NCBI GenBank assembly: GCA_951799425.1
Contig: OX637406.1
Coordinates: 25,352,390 to 25,416,389 of the forward strand
Length of the DNA stretch: 64,000 nucleotides
Direction of reading: 5' to 3'
From: Ilex aquifolium
Taxonomy: Eukaryota; Streptophyta; Magnoliopsida; Aquifoliales; Aquifoliaceae
Below are positions 20,794 through 33,690 of this stretch, piece after piece. The notes under the pieces are model-generated. The model worked only from the letters and a program-made list of their open reading frames with translations, did not search any database and was not told the origin of the DNA. Numbering within the stretch: position 1 is the stretch's first letter; each line of letters opens with the position of its first letter. The position numbers and the translations under genes are program-made.

Positions 20794-22250
20794 TTGTTTA
20801 TGTCTGTTAAGTCATTAGTAGGGTCTGTAAATCAGTCTAGGCCTTCATCTTCACCATCTTCATCATCACAAACATCATTGGACTCTTTTGAGTTAAGTAT
20901 GACTAATAATAATCAAAGGGAACAAGAGGTAGTTGAGAATGTCAGACCTTTTGAGAGAATATCTGCATCCCACACGTACTAGTGTCCCCTCATGTTTTGC
21001 CTTTCCCACAAATGCTCCAAATTTTAACATCAAAGAAGGGACAATACAACTTTGACCCAAATTTCATAGTCTTGAGTTTGAAAACCCTCATTTGCATATG
21101 AAATAATTTAAGAATGTGATGCATTGCAAGATAATTCTAAAATGACCTGGTTGAAACATTTTCCTTTTTCTTTAAAAGATAAATCTAAACAATGGCTAAA
21201 TTCTTTAAAAGCTTAATCCATTCCAAGTTGGCAAGTTTGGCAAACTGAATTTTTCAAGAAATTTTTTCCTGTACATCGCACTAATGCATTGAGATGTCAA
21301 ATCATGAATTTTTCTATAAAAGAAGGAGACACGTTTTTATCAATGTTGGGAAAGATTTAAGGATCTTCTCCAAGCTTGCCCCCATCATGCATTTGAAAGT
21401 TGGACCCTAGTTGATTTCTTTTATGATGCCCTCCCGTCTACAATGCGTCAGTTTGTTGAAATGATGGCTCAAGAAAAATTCATGGGTAAGAATCCCGATG
21501 AGGCATTTGAGTTTTTTGATACCATTTCTAAGAGTTCCCAAATGTGGGACTTGACCTCGCCAAATATTGTTGAAACCAAGCCATCTTCATCCCAAGGAGG
21601 GAAATACATGTTAAAAGAGGATGATGACCTAAGGGCCAGAATGACTAATTTGTCCTGAAAGCTAGATGCTCTAGAGATGAAAAAAGTCAAGGAAGTTTCT
21701 GTTGTGTCACCCACTAATCAGTTGTGTTGAATCTGTGCTTTGGCAAGACATCCCACGGGGGAATGTCCTACAATTCCGACATTCAAAGAGGTTTTGATGG
21801 AACAAACTAATGTCATTTCAAACTTTAACAAGCCTTATTTAAATCCATTCTCTGAAACCTATAATCCAGGGTGGCGAAATCACCCGAATTTCAGTTGAAA
21901 AAACACACAGTTTGTGAGTCAGCGACCAAGTCCACCTTCACCACAACCCCAAACTTAGTCGCCATATTAGCCTTATCAATCCCTACACAAGAGAAGTTTA
22001 GAAGACACCATGAATCAGTTCATTCAGAGTAAATGAGTTTTAATACTCAGTCTACTCATGCATTTAATGATTTCAAAGCTCAAACTTCACAAAATATTGA
22101 GGATATCAAGAGTCATCTAGCCAAGTTGGCCCAATCTTTGAGCATAACAGAGAAGGAAAAATTCCCATCTCACCCGAAACCTCCGCAAGGTCAAACCTAG
22201 GCTAATGTTGTGTTTTCTGAACCTTCTCCGAGTCAAGTATAAGTAATTAC
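20794..22250 (+). pseudogene. Athila gag remnant
   Basis: Plus-strand pieces begin with a Ser-rich leader and MTNNNQREQE near 20899. They continue with a retrotransposon-gag core (FYDALPSTMRQFVEMMAQ, then KFMGKNPDEAFEFFDTIS at about 21420-21540) and a linker rich in Pro and Gln. This wording is typical of Athila gag. It is broken in several places and adjoins protease without a clear boundary. Confidence 0.85.
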
Positions 22251-22599
22251 CACACTAAGAAGTGGAAAGGTGATTGACAAGACCATTAAGGCCAAAACCT
22301 TAGAACCCATAGCTGAGTCAATCCCTATAAATGAACCAAATGTGCCTGAAACTTTGATTGAAAAGGAAACAAAATTGCCAAATGAAAAAGAAAAATCAAG
22401 TCATGTTCCTTTACCTTTTCCTCAAAGATTCAAGAAACATCAACCATTGAACAATCATGCTGAAATCTTTGAGTTATTTAAGCAAGTAAAGATTAACATC
22501 CCCCTGTTGGATGCAATTAAGCAAGTCCCATCTTATGCCAAGTTTTTGAACGACCTTTGCACAATAAAAAGATGGATCAATGTACAAAAGTGAGTATTT

Positions 22600-23460
22600 T
22601 TGTCTGAATAGGCTAGTGCTATCATTCAGCACAAGGCCCCTCTAAAGTACAAGATCTTGAGAGTCCTACAGTTTCACGCATAATTGGGAACTTCAGGATT
22701 GAGCAAGCCTTTCTTGATCTTGGAGCCAGTGTCAATTTTCTTCCATATTCAGTCTATGAGCAGTTAGGATTGGGTGAATTAAAACCCACAAATGTCACAT
22801 TACAGCTGGCTGACCGTTCTGTGAAAATTCCATGTGGAGTTGTCGAAGATGTACTTATTCAAGTTGATAAGTTTTATTTTTCCAGTGGATTTTATTATCT
22901 TGGATACACAACTAGTTTTGCATGTCTCTACACAAAATCTTGTTATCCTATGGCGACCATTCCTAACTACATCCAATGCATTGATCAATTGTAGGAATGG
23001 AATTACGAAACTTTCATTTGGAAATATGACTTTGGAATTGAATGTGTTTGATATTGCTAAGCAAACCCGAGAGGAAGAAGAATTGCATTGACTCATTAAC
23101 TCAAAATCTGTTTGAAAATGCTTGTACAAAGAAAGAGGTACATGCATTAGAGTCTGCAAATAATGTTGAGTCTATTGATATGTCTACTATTGAAACATGG
23201 GTCCCAAAATTTGAAGAATTATTGCATTCTGGAACAAAGTCTGTAGAGTCTAGTATTGTTGCCCCGAAACTAGAGTTGAAATCTCTTCTGACTGACTTGA
23301 AATATGTCTTCTTAGGAGAGGATGAAACTTATCCAGTGGTAATATCTTAAAAATTGTTAGAAATCCAAGAAAAGTAATTGATAGGAGTCATAAAAAATCA
23401 TCAAACTGCAATCGGTTGGATGGTCGTTGATATAAAGGAAATAAGTCCTCTTCTCTGTAC
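22600..23460 (+). pseudogene. Athila protease remnant
   Basis: It contains FLDLGASVNFLPYSVYEQLG at about 22708-22768, the aspartic-protease active site in the DLGA form usual for Athila. LKPTNVTLQLADRS and GVVEDVLIQVDKFYF follow. Downstream is a decayed linker to RT. It belongs to the gag-pol polyprotein; no free start is expected. Confidence 0.87.
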
Positions 23461-23469
23461 TCATTGTAT

Positions 23470-24090
23470 ATAATTGGAAGAAGACTATAAACCATCTCGA
23501 CAGCCACAAAGAAGATTAAATTCATATTTAAAAGACATAGTCCGGGTTGAAGTGCTTAAACTATTAGATGTTGATATTATATATCCTATATCTGATAGTA
23601 AATGGGTCTGCCCCACACAAGTAGTACTAAAAAAATCTGGTGTTACTTTAGTGAGAAACCAAGAAAATGAGTTAGTCCCTATGTGTACGGTCACTAGTTG
23701 GCGTATGTGTATTGACTATCGAAAATTAAATTCTCTTACCAGAAAATATCATTTTTCCCTACTTTCCTAGACCAAGTTTTGGAAATAATAGCCGGACATG
23801 CGTATTATTATTTTTTGGATGGGTGCTCCGGCTATAACCAGATTGAAATTACAATTGATGACCAAGACAAAACTACTTTTACATGTCCTTTTGGCACTTT
23901 TGCCTATAAAAAAATGCCATTTGGATTGTGTAATGCTCCAACCACTTTTCAACGCTGTATGTTGGGCATTTTTAGTGATGTGGTGGAGCGATTTTTGTAA
24001 GTTTTTATGGACGATTTTTCTATATATGGTGATTCATTTGAGTTATGTTTAGAAAATCTTGAAAAAATCTTTACTCGGTATGAGGAAACA
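23470..24090 (+). pseudogene. Athila reverse transcriptase, first part
   Basis: Pieces show WRMCIDYRKLN, FLDGCSGYNQIEI, CPFGTFAYKKMPFGLCNAPT, and the active-site line FMDDFSIYGDSFE at about 24005-24045, all in normal RT order. The R-family insertion starts at 24091, just after the active site. The second part starts near 30000. Confidence 0.9.
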
Positions 24091-24589
24091 TGTAACGCCC
24101 CAAATGCCCCCTTGGACGGCATTACATACTAACAACCATTTACACCATGAGAGCACTAATATAAATCATCCATAAATAAGACTTCATATCAATCATTCCT
24201 TAATTTAACAAAATTCGGGCAGAGTCTCCTTTGTTCGGGGAGCTCTACCCAAAACACAATCTGTGCAATTATGCTACATTGACCACACCGGGTCCATTGA
24301 TTCATAAAAATACTTACAACATTATCCAAAATAATATGCCAAACAATGGCATCTACATCCCAAAAGAATTAAATTACACTTGGCAGCGGAAACATAAAAA
24401 TAATGTTAGACTTTACATTGCCTCAAAATGAACTTCCTAGTTTATCACAAAAGAAAAATAGAACACTAAGCGTCTCCCTCGGGATCTACGTTCCCTTCTA
24501 TGGGAGCTTCCCAATGTCCCGGCTCGTCAGTTTCGAGCTCCTCCTCTAGACAAAGACCTGAAATATGTTGTTTGTAGGGGGTGAGCACT

Positions 24590-27393
24590 TGTAACACCCC
24601 GAATTTTCTTTTATATATTAATAGAGATATATATATATAGTAAATAAAAATTGTAAAGATGTAGATATATGTAGTGACATAAGAATAAACCCTAGGAATA
24701 AATGCTATGGAGACAATTTGATTGGGAAGTTACGTGTCGAAGATGTTTAAACTTGGAAAGGGTGATTAGACAAGTTTCTAAAAGTTTGTAGGTCAAAATA
24801 ATGATTCCATTGAATCCGGAAGGTCGAAAAACATTGGGAGTGGTAATATGGATGTATTGGAAGTTAGGAAGTGTCTCGGAGTTAAAATACACTTTAGCGA
24901 GAATTTGGGTAAAAATGGGTATTGAACACTACTTAGTGTTTTGACCATAACTTTTTATCTTTAAGTCCAATTGATCTGAAATTTTTACAGTAGATAGTAG
25001 ACATCTAGAGCTACAAAAGTATGTCTCATGAAAATTTTCTAATTCGACCTCTAAATGGGTCAAAACTGCATTGGAAGTTGAAACAAAAATCTGGCAGTCA
25101 AACCGTACCGGTACGCCGAACTCCAGTAGCTAAACCGTACCGGTACGCGTACCGGTACGCCCGATAAATCCAGCCGATCCGACTGCGGGTCTTTCTCCAT
25201 TTCTTCCACTATAAATACTTAAGGCCGACTATTTTCGCCCCATTTCAGCCTTCTAAACCCTAGGCACCTTTAGAGAGAAAGAGAGGGAGAGAAGAACATC
25301 AAAGATAGGGAGAGATACACCATTTTAGAAGATCAAAACCCTAGATTTCTAAGATTTCACTTCTCTACTCATTCTCTTTTCTTCCATTCTTCACCCACTC
25401 TCACCCAAATCTTTTGAAAACCCTAGGGAGGGGGAATTAAAAAGGAAAAGAAAGGAAAGCAAGAAGGTCTTGAAGCTTGGGGTATTTGGCTAAAACTCTT
25501 GAGCATTGAGGTAGGGGTTTTCTCCTTTTCTCTTACATTGAGGTTAGGGTTTATATTTATGTATGTTTTGCTTCCAAATCTTATATGTATGTTATGGAAT
25601 CTCTATTTCTTGTTACTCTTGAAATCCCTTACCATATCATGAACGAAATTAGGGCTTGGTAGCCATAAATCCCTTGTATGCCTTTGAAACCCCAAATTTT
25701 CAAGGAGATTGTGTTTTCTTTTGATTTCTCCTTTTCTCTTGATTCCTAACCTTAAATATTACATGTTCTAAACTATGTTGTGCTTGGGTAATCGCTAAAT
25801 CTCTTGGTGTGCCTTCGAAACTCTAATTGCAAGGAAATTGGGTTCCTCTTGATTTCCCCTTTGTTCATGAGGTCTAATCTTAATGTTTGTTGTTATAAAT
25901 GACAAAACTTGATTGTTCCTTCACTTTTGGATTCCCAAGCTTGATATTTGTTGCTATGGATGTCAAGGCTTGATTGTTCTTTTGTCATTGATGACCCACC
26001 TTGTTATTCCTTTATTCTTAATTTCAAGACCTTGTGTTTAATTGTTTTTGATTTCAAGCTTTATATCCATTGGCCCTTAATATCCTAACCCAACATTCAC
26101 ATGTCCTCACTTCAAAACTCTATTTCTTCATGAAGTGTGGATTCTCCTTGGATATTCTTTTGTCTTGTTTTAAAAAGAAATTTAGTGTTTTGTGTTGAGT
26201 AATAAAATGATATGTCGATGATCTCATGTGTTTTTCTTAAATTGTTTTATTGAAATGTTACATGTGAAGTGGGATAGAAAAATTGGGGACTATGTAATTG
26301 TTGGTTAATTGTGGAATGAAACCTTGAGGGTGAGAGGTTCCTTGTAAGGATGCTCATTCCGAAAAGGTAAAATTGGAGAAAATGGTGATGAAATGGTTGA
26401 ATATTTTTGAAAAGCGGGGGTATTTTATTTCTTGCGTGGTTGTACGATACGAACATGGATTACTATTGACCGGGTATCATGTAGTGGGTAGACGTCTTTG
26501 TATGCCACACGAGTATGAATTTTTCCTATCACATGGAGTGGGTAGACGTCTTTGTACGCCGTGTGGGTACGAACTTTTCCTATCACTAATGATCACGGAT
26601 TAGTAACGTGGGTTGTGTCGGACAAACAGTGTGGGTTATCGTGCATTGTACCAGAAATGGTTTTGACAAGAGTCTCAGGAAGTATGGGATTCCGCGAGAA
26701 CTTGTTGGAAACGGTTTATGGTAGAATGGATTATCTATTGTATATTGGTTATTGTTCATTTTACCATAGACGGTTTCTACAAGAGTCTTGGGAAGTATGG
26801 GATTCCGCAAGAACTTGTGGAAACAGTGTATGGTGGATTGAATTATATTTGGATATGGTCTGTTAACTGTATAGTGGTTCCACTTATTCAGTCAATTACT
26901 GTTGTTCCTTAAACTTGAGATCTATTAAATGTCCTTGTTTTACTTCAAAAGTTATATATGATATTTGTGAAATGAGACCGACTTGTTTTACATGTTTTCT
27001 AAACCTTGTTTGAGTTTGGGAGGATTTTCCTACAGAGCTTAGTGCTCACCCCCTACAAACCAACACATTTTTCAGGTGATGCTGTAAAAGAGAATTAGTT
27101 AGAAGACGAGGAGGGAGATCCGGATGGGGATATCTCGACGGTCCTTCGTTGTATTAGATTGAAGGGTTATTTTGGAATCATGTAAAATATAATCTTTTGT
27201 TATTCCGCTGCTAAGTTATGTTTAATGCTTTGGGATGTAATTGCCATGAATTGGCTTATTCTTTTGGGATAATGTTATGGATATGAAATGTGATGAATGA
27301 AATTTCCTTATTGATGAAATTTATTTAGTCGCTCTCATGTTGTGAATGGTCTTAGATAGTAATGCCGTCCATGGTGTGTTTTGGGGCGTTACA
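24590..27393 (+). mobile_element. R2: 5' LTR of a plus-strand R element
   Basis: It runs from TGTAACACCCC to GGGGCGTTACA, 2804 bp, longer than other R LTRs because of internal tandem repeats. A primer site follows at 27398, so it is a 5' LTR. The left target copy would be GCACT (24585-24589), but no matching right copy was found. It has a palindromic tract at 25103-25160, a TATA-like ACTATAAATAC at 25208-25218, and a donor-like GTAGGGG at 25511. Confidence 0.88.
26477..26890. repeat. Two tandem repeats inside R2
   Basis: A unit of about 54 bp (GTGGGTAGACGTCTTTGTA..) is present twice at about 26477-26585. A unit of 113 bp (ACAAGAGTCT..GAAGTATGGGATTCCG) is present about twice at about 26666-26890. 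These replace the GTTCACTGGAGTTCGAACAA region found at this position in R1 and R-solo. Confidence 0.8.
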
Positions 27394-27397
27394 AAGT

Positions 27398-27409
27398 TGG
27401 TATCAGAGC
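27398..27409 (+). promoter_or_regulatory. Primer-binding site of R2 (tRNA-iMet)
   Basis: TGGTATCAGAGC lies four bases after the LTR end and matches the 3' end complement of plant initiator tRNA-Met, the usual primer of chromoviruses and many copia elements. Confidence 0.92.
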
Positions 27410-28868
27410 TTAGGAATTAGGTCTTACATGGGAGCTGTAGGTTGTGGACTATCACTGGAGTATTAGTTTAGGATGAAGAAATTTTAAGTTTTGATTTGTT
27501 TGAAGTTAGATGTTTAGAAGATAAGTGTGATTTGTTGTTTAGTAGTTTAGGGATTAATTATTTGCTCGAATTCATGGATTATCTAGCTTTGAGGAGTTGA
27601 CGAAAATTTTGGGATGGATATTTTAGTTTCATATCATGTCATTTTGGACTATTCTAGGAGACATATGGTAATTTGGCTTTTGGTTTGTAAATCATGTTAG
27701 GCATGGATCTTTGTGTAAGTCATATTATCTATATTGGAGATGGGTATGAGATAGGATGTGTGACAAAGACACCCAAACTTGAGTTAGACAAGTATAAAGG
27801 AACCAAACAGTCCGGCAGACTACCTCGCACCAATCTGTTCATAACTCTTCATTGGAAAGTCCAAATTGTGCACCGTTATTTTTGTTAAAACCCTAACTCG
27901 TATATCTTTCCAACCATATAGGTCACGCATGCTCAAAATACTCGAGTCAAATCAGTTTATTCTTCGAAATTGGTCAAAAATCTGCACTATGGTGTTCTTT
28001 GGACAGTAAAGTGTTGTACTTTCTTCTTAGATTCTGAAGGACCTATCCTTAAGTGAAGTTCCACTCTATTTAGGCTTTAATTGAGAGACACCCCATGTTG
28101 ATTGAAGTGCTTTTGATGGATAACAATATAAAAGATGATTATGATTTGGGACTTGTCAACTTTAAGTATTCTCTTCCACTAATAGTATTGCTCATATTTT
28201 AGAAGTCCAGGGATATGATAACCCAATTGGGATGTGTGGAGATAAGGTTAACTTAGAGGTTCTCTAAGATGAATTAAGTTCCTAATGATAAGGGTATGGA
28301 AGGTTACGTGTGTTACTTAAAAGACATAGAAATTAAGGAATGAATGTAGTTTTGGTTCTATAATAGAAACCCTGGGAGGGTAATGGTTAGTGCGATGTAT
28401 GAGGTTGAATAATTCCTAAAGATGACCAATTGAAGGAATATGGTGAAGTAACCTCGAATGGGAGCTTATTTTTGGAATAATGATTGGAATTGTGGTTATA
28501 GATCTTAAATCTATAGGAGATTGTTTCATAACCACTTACTTGAGGTTCCCAATATTAGTTGAAAATATTACGGAGAGTTGATTAAATTTACATTGGAAGT
28601 ATTGATGGTTTAGAAGAGTCATACATAGGATACTCCTTGAAGATGTTATACTTCGGTAATCTTAATTCGTTGTGGACTTAGTTGACTACATTTAGAGTAT
28701 CTAAGACATTAACCATCAAGAACCTCTCAGTTAAATGTGGAATCAATAGTTGATTTGTATTCACAAACTTGATTGGAAATCTAAGAAGCATGACTAAGTT
28801 GTAGTAATTACCTTTGACCATTGGTATTGTAGGATTAAAGTAATTACCTGAGAAGGAATGAGCATCCT
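27410..28868 (+). mobile_element. Non-coding interior of R2 (truncated)
   Basis: No gag or pol motif and no long frame is visible. The first 50 bases after the primer site resemble those after the S primer site (GCTTAGGAATnAGGTCnTACAT..GACCTGTAGGTTGTGG-type). Much of 28200-28800 resembles 50380-50770 of the S interior (AATTGTGGTTAT..GGAGATTGTTTCATAACCA). This points to a shared non-autonomous interior. The right border with R-minus is near 28860-28880, without a 3' LTR. Confidence 0.65.
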
Positions 28869-29999
28869 TACAAGAAACCTCTCACTCATGTTCCTCCAAA
28901 CAACCATACAAGAAATATGATATCCACAATTTCCTCAATTAACAAACAATTCCATAAACCCCCAATTTTCTCAAGTAGTTGTACAAAGAGCAATATAAGA
29001 AAATGTACAAGAGATCATCATAAATACCATTTTGTTGTTCAATATGAAACACTAAAGTTTTGAAATCAAGAACATGAGAGAAATCAAAAGAAAAACCTCT
29101 TTCTCTTGAAACCTAGGGTTTGAAGATGAGAAAAAGGGATTTAATGGTTATTCCACCATAGATTTGTTTAAAATATGATATTCTTTGCAAGAATGTCAAG
29201 AATCAAGTATTTCATACCATATATATATAAGAATGAGAGTGAAAACATACATATATCTATGCCCTAACCTCAATGGACAAGAATGGAAGAAAACCCCTAC
29301 CTTGAAATCAAGAATTTCAAACCAAAGCCCAAGCTTTAGAGACTCTCTTTCTCCCTTTTCTTCTTCCCTTTATCTTCTCCTAGGGCTCTAAGAGGTTTGT
29401 GGTGAGAGTGGAATGGAAGAATGGGACAAATGGGGCTTAAAATGGTGTTTTAAAACACAAAAATCCCGATTTTTTTTTTACTGTTTCGGCAAACACTTTT
29501 TCTGCTCCAGACCAGTATTCGTATAATGGGAATAACTCTCTCATCCGAGTTCCGATTGAGATGATTCAAGATGTTATGGAATGATAAGAAAGAGCTCTAC
29601 AACTTTCATGTTTTGAGTTTTGAGAGATATTGACTGCATCAAGGTCGAAATCGCGCTTGAAGCTGCAGCCAGTGCACTGTTTATGTGCACTGTTCACAAC
29701 CTGTTTCATCCCTTTTTCCATTTCCAATCCATTCCTAAGCCAACCAAATCCATCTCAAACCTCTCCAACACATATTTCTACACCAAACCTATTTAATACA
29801 AGTTCTAGGACCTAAAATTTCATATTTTCACTTATTAAAACTAAATTTCAACTATTATTTCCACTAACATTTTAAATCTCTACTTTTCCAATCTACCAAA
29901 TTCAAACACACATCACTACACGTATCCACATTTTTACAACAAATATTTACTATATATCTATATACATATATAAAATAAAATGCGGGGTGTTACAAAACA

Positions 30000-30690
30000 A
30001 ATCTTATTTTGAATTGGGAAAAGTGTAATTTCATTGTCACCCAGGGCATTGTTCTAGGACATGTAATTTTTGCCGAGGGAATTGAAGTTGATAAGTCAAA
30101 GATTAATTTAATAGCAAATCTGTCTCCACCTAAGACTGTAAAAGATGGTCAATCCTTTCTAGGTCATCCAAGATTCTATAGAAGATTCATTAAAGATTTT
30201 AGTTTGATATCCAAACTAATGTGTAATATTCTATGTCAGGATGTACCATTTGATTGGAATGATGCATGTCAAGCAGCATTTGATAAACTCAAAAGCATGC
30301 TTATTTCTACACCAATTATGCAACCTCCTTATTTGTCTTTACTTTTTGAATTAATGTATGATGCTAGTGATTATGCATTATGAGCTATCTTAGGTCAAAG
30401 AAAAGATAAAAGACCCTATGTGATTTACTATGCAAGCAAAACTCTGAATCATGCACAGATGAATTATTCCAATACATAAAAAGAATTGCTTGTTGTAGTA
30501 TTTGCTTTAGATAAATTTCGACCATATTTAGTTGGATCCTCAATTATTGTGTTTACTAATCATGCAGCCTTCAAATATCTGCTTACCAAGAAGGATGCTA
30601 ACCAAGTCTCCTACGATGGATACTACTGCTTCAAGAATTTGATCTTATCATGAAGGACAATAAAGGAGTTGAAAATGCGGTAGCTGATCA
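30000..30690 (+). pseudogene. Athila reverse transcriptase end and RNase H
   Basis: It starts LNWEKCNFIVTQGIVLGHV, the region following the RT palm, then RFYRRFIKDFSLISK and PFDWNDACQAAFDKLKS. RNase H pieces follow (YDASDYA, YVIYYASKTLN, ELLVVVFALDKFRPYL, then DHLSRL). All are in normal order and Athila-like. It is broken at a few points. Confidence 0.88.
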
Positions 30691-30691
30691 C

Positions 30692-31611
30692 CTTTCGAGG
30701 CTGAATTATGATACAAAAGAAGAGTCAATGCCAATTAAAGAAACTTTTCCTGATGAAAAATTATTTGCAATCACAAAAGTACCATGGTATGTAGATATAG
30801 CCAATTATTTAGCCACATGTACTATTCCTTTTCATTATACCTGGACCGACAAGAAGAAATTTTTAAGAGAGGTATGCAATTTCTTTTAGAAAGATCCCTA
30901 TGTGTTTAAGTACTGCAAATATCAAATAATAAGGTATTGTGTACCCAATCATGAGATAGGTCAGGTCATTTCATTTTGCCATTCTAAAGCTTGTGGAGGA
31001 CATTTTTCTTCAAAGAAAATCGCTGCTAAAATTCTGCAGTGTAAATTTTATTGGCCAATTCTTTTCAAGGATGTACATGTTTTTTTTTCTAAATTTCGAC
31101 CGATATGAAAGAATGAGAAATATTTAAAAAAGAAACATGATGCTTTTGAACCCTCTCGAGGCTGAATTATGATACAAAAGAAGAGTCAATGCCAATTAAA
31201 GAAACTTTTCCTGATGAAAAATTATTTGCAATCATAGAGTACCATGGTAAGTAGATATAGGCAATTATTTAGCCACATGTACTATTCCTTTTCATTATAC
31301 CTGGACCGACAAGAAGAAATTTTTAAGAGAGGTATGCAATTTCTTTTGGGAAGATCCCTATGTGTTTAAGTACTGCAAAGATCAAATAATAAGGTATTGT
31401 GTACCCAATCATGGGATAGGTCAGGTCATTTCATTTTGTCATTCTAATGCTTGTGGAGGACATTTTTCTTCAAAGAAAACCGCTGCTAAAATTCTGCAGT
31501 GTAAATTTTATTGGCCCATTCTTTTCAAGGATGTACATGTTTTTTTGTCTAAATTGCGACCGATATGAAAGAATGAGAAATATTTCAAAAAGAAACATGA
31601 TGCTTTTGAAC
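30692..31611. repeat. Tandem duplication of 460 bp in the Athila integrase region
   Basis: Two direct copies, 30692-31151 and 31152-31611, keep an offset of 460 bp along their length and differ by only a few scattered bases. Each covers the linker after RNase H and the integrase zinc-binding region (FCHSKACGGHFSSKK). The likeness of the copies says the duplication is later than much of the decay in the element. Confidence 0.92.
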
Positions 31612-32440
31612 CCTGTTTTGATTATTGAAATTTTTGATTGTTGGGGCATCAATTTTATGGGACCATTTCCCCCATCCTTTGGACATCTGTACATTTTGGT
31701 TGCCTTGATTATGATTCCAAATGGATGGAGGCAATTCCTTGTTGAAACAATGATCACCGCACAGTAATCAGATTTTTAAAAGAAAATATTTTGCCTAGAT
31801 TCGGAATTCCTCGAGCTATTATAAGTGATGGGGGTACACATTTTTGTAATAAATCTTTTAAAATTTTAATGAAAAAATATTTAATTTTCCATAAAGTATC
31901 TACCCTTTATCATCTTCAGACAAGTGGACAAGCTGCATTGGTGAATAGGGAGATAAAATATATTTTGGAGAAAACAGTTAACCCAGATCGCAAAGATTGG
32001 TCTTTGAGACTGATTGATGCGCTTTAGGCTTACCAAACTGCATACAAAATTATTTTGGAAATGTCTCCTTATCGGCTGGTTTATGGTAACCCGTGTCATT
32101 TGCCTGTGGAATTGGAACATCGAGCATATTGGGCAATCAAAATGATGAATTTTGATATTGACAAAGCAAGTGCGTCCCTCAAACTTTAGATTAATGAATT
32201 GGAAGAACTGAGAAATGAAGCATATGAAAATGCAAAGATTGCCAAATTCAGAATGAAAATTTTTCATGATAAAAATATTGTGTGGAAGTCCTTTATACCC
32301 TCTCAAAAAGTTTTGTTACATAATTCAAGGCTCCGTCTATTCACTGGAAAGTTAAGATCAAGATGGACAAGCCCATACATATTTAAACAAGTTTTTGAAC
32401 ATGGGGCGATTGAAATTGAGAATTCATTAACATAAAATGT
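31612..32440 (+). pseudogene. Athila integrase core and C-terminus
   Basis: It carries INFMGPFPPSFGHLYILVAL (first Asp region altered to an Asn-type core in this copy), then FGIPRAIISDGGTHFCNKSF with the second catalytic Asp. An Athila-type tail follows: YRLVYGNPCHLPVELEHRAYW, then IHDK-like FHDKNIV and a SRWTSPYIFKQVFEHGAIEI end. It is broken in several places. It would have cut and joined the DNA copy into the host genome. Confidence 0.85.
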
Positions 32441-33690
32441 TTTCAAAGTAAATGGAAAAAGACTTAAGCCATATTATGATGAATTTGTCAAAATGTGGAT
32501 TCTATTCAGTTAATGAAACCAGAATATATGTTTTAAGAAATATTATGAATGTTTGATTGTAAATAGTAGTACAAACTGTTTGCTATTTGTTTTACAGATT
32601 AAGGTTTTGCACTATGGATTTGTCTCGCCTCCAGATCCTCTTAGCAATTGTCTATAATTTTTACTTCATAATGTTATACATTGAAGACAATGCTAAATTT
32701 AGGTTGGGGGGAAGGAACAATTCATATTCGTCTTTATGACCGACAAACATTAAAGAACCGGATAGTGAGTCTTTTCTAAATTTTTTAAATTTTTTCAAAA
32801 ATGGATGAAAAACTTTTTTGTTTTAGTTTGGGTATGTTACGTATTTTTCCGAAAGATATACACTCTTTAATCATAGAAAAATCAAAGGTTGTAAGAAAAT
32901 TAGAAATTTTTGGTAGTCAAACAAAACCTTTGTGTGGGAAAAGTTCATTTGCCAAACGCTGACGAGCAAATCGACTTGGTGGTTGTATAAAGTGCGGTCG
33001 ATCAATGCATATGAGAGAATTTAATCAATGTGCTGAATCAATTTCAAGTCGAGCATTAGATCATCTTGACTGGATCAAGTATGGGCAGAGTAAGGATTAT
33101 CATGAGACGTCATCCTATTCCAGTCCAATGCTCTTAAGATATGTGCGACAGAAAATTAATCGGTTCACTGATGTTCTTGATTTAGAAGATTCTGATTAAA
33201 ATTAATTATGATCAAAGTTGTATAATCTTAGGGTTTTTATGAATTTATATAAGTATAGTTTCATTTAATGTATTAATTTAGAATTTAAGTTTATTAGATA
33301 GTTAAATGTGAAATTTTTTGAATTTAAACTAATTATCTGTAATTGCAGGTTCGAAACTGAAGCTGGAAACCAGGAGAAGATCAAAGGTCAGTAGCTAGGA
33401 TGCCTGAGAAAAATCTAGAGGATCAGCACAGTTCGGACGGTGCTGATAGCGTCCAAATGGTACTGGCCAGTATAAAGCAAACATTTCGTGAAATAGGCAG
33501 TCTAACAGTTCCCTCGCAGTAGAAATTCAAAAAAACCAACAATATTCTCCACCTTCTCTCTTCAGATTCGCTTTATCCATAAGATTTTCTTCAATTCTAC
33601 TCCAATTAAACCCTTACCCATCATCTTTTATAGGTTTCTACCGAACAAATACCTCTGAAATTCTACATTGAGTAAGAAATTCAAGATTTC
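32441..33690 (+). other. Athila post-pol region with an internal polypurine-like tract
   Basis: After pol the sequence is AT-rich and mostly non-coding. At about 32683-32716 it reads GAAGACAATGCTAAATTTAGG followed by TTGGGGGGAAGG, the purine-rich signal Athila-type elements carry after pol. A 64-codon frame at 33005-33199 has no recognised motif. At 33430-33470 the phrase TTCGGACGG..GCGTCCAAATGG echoes the LTR palindrome. Confidence 0.65.

Larger units (their letters stand above)
24091..29994 (-). mobile_element. R-minus: R-family LTR, TSD AAACA, invaded and shortened
   Basis: Plus-strand ends are TGTAACGCCCC at 24091 and GGGGTGTTACA at 29994, with exact AAACA copies at 24086-24090 and 29995-29999. 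The LTR parts are 24091-24589 and about 28870-29994. Between them lies a plus-strand R2 element. The LTR middle expected between these parts is missing, so a deletion followed the second insertion. It has a donor-like GTAGGGG at 29300 and a GTGCAC-type palindromic tract at about 29670-29700. The acidic reading-frame block is at 24466-24557. Confidence 0.88.
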
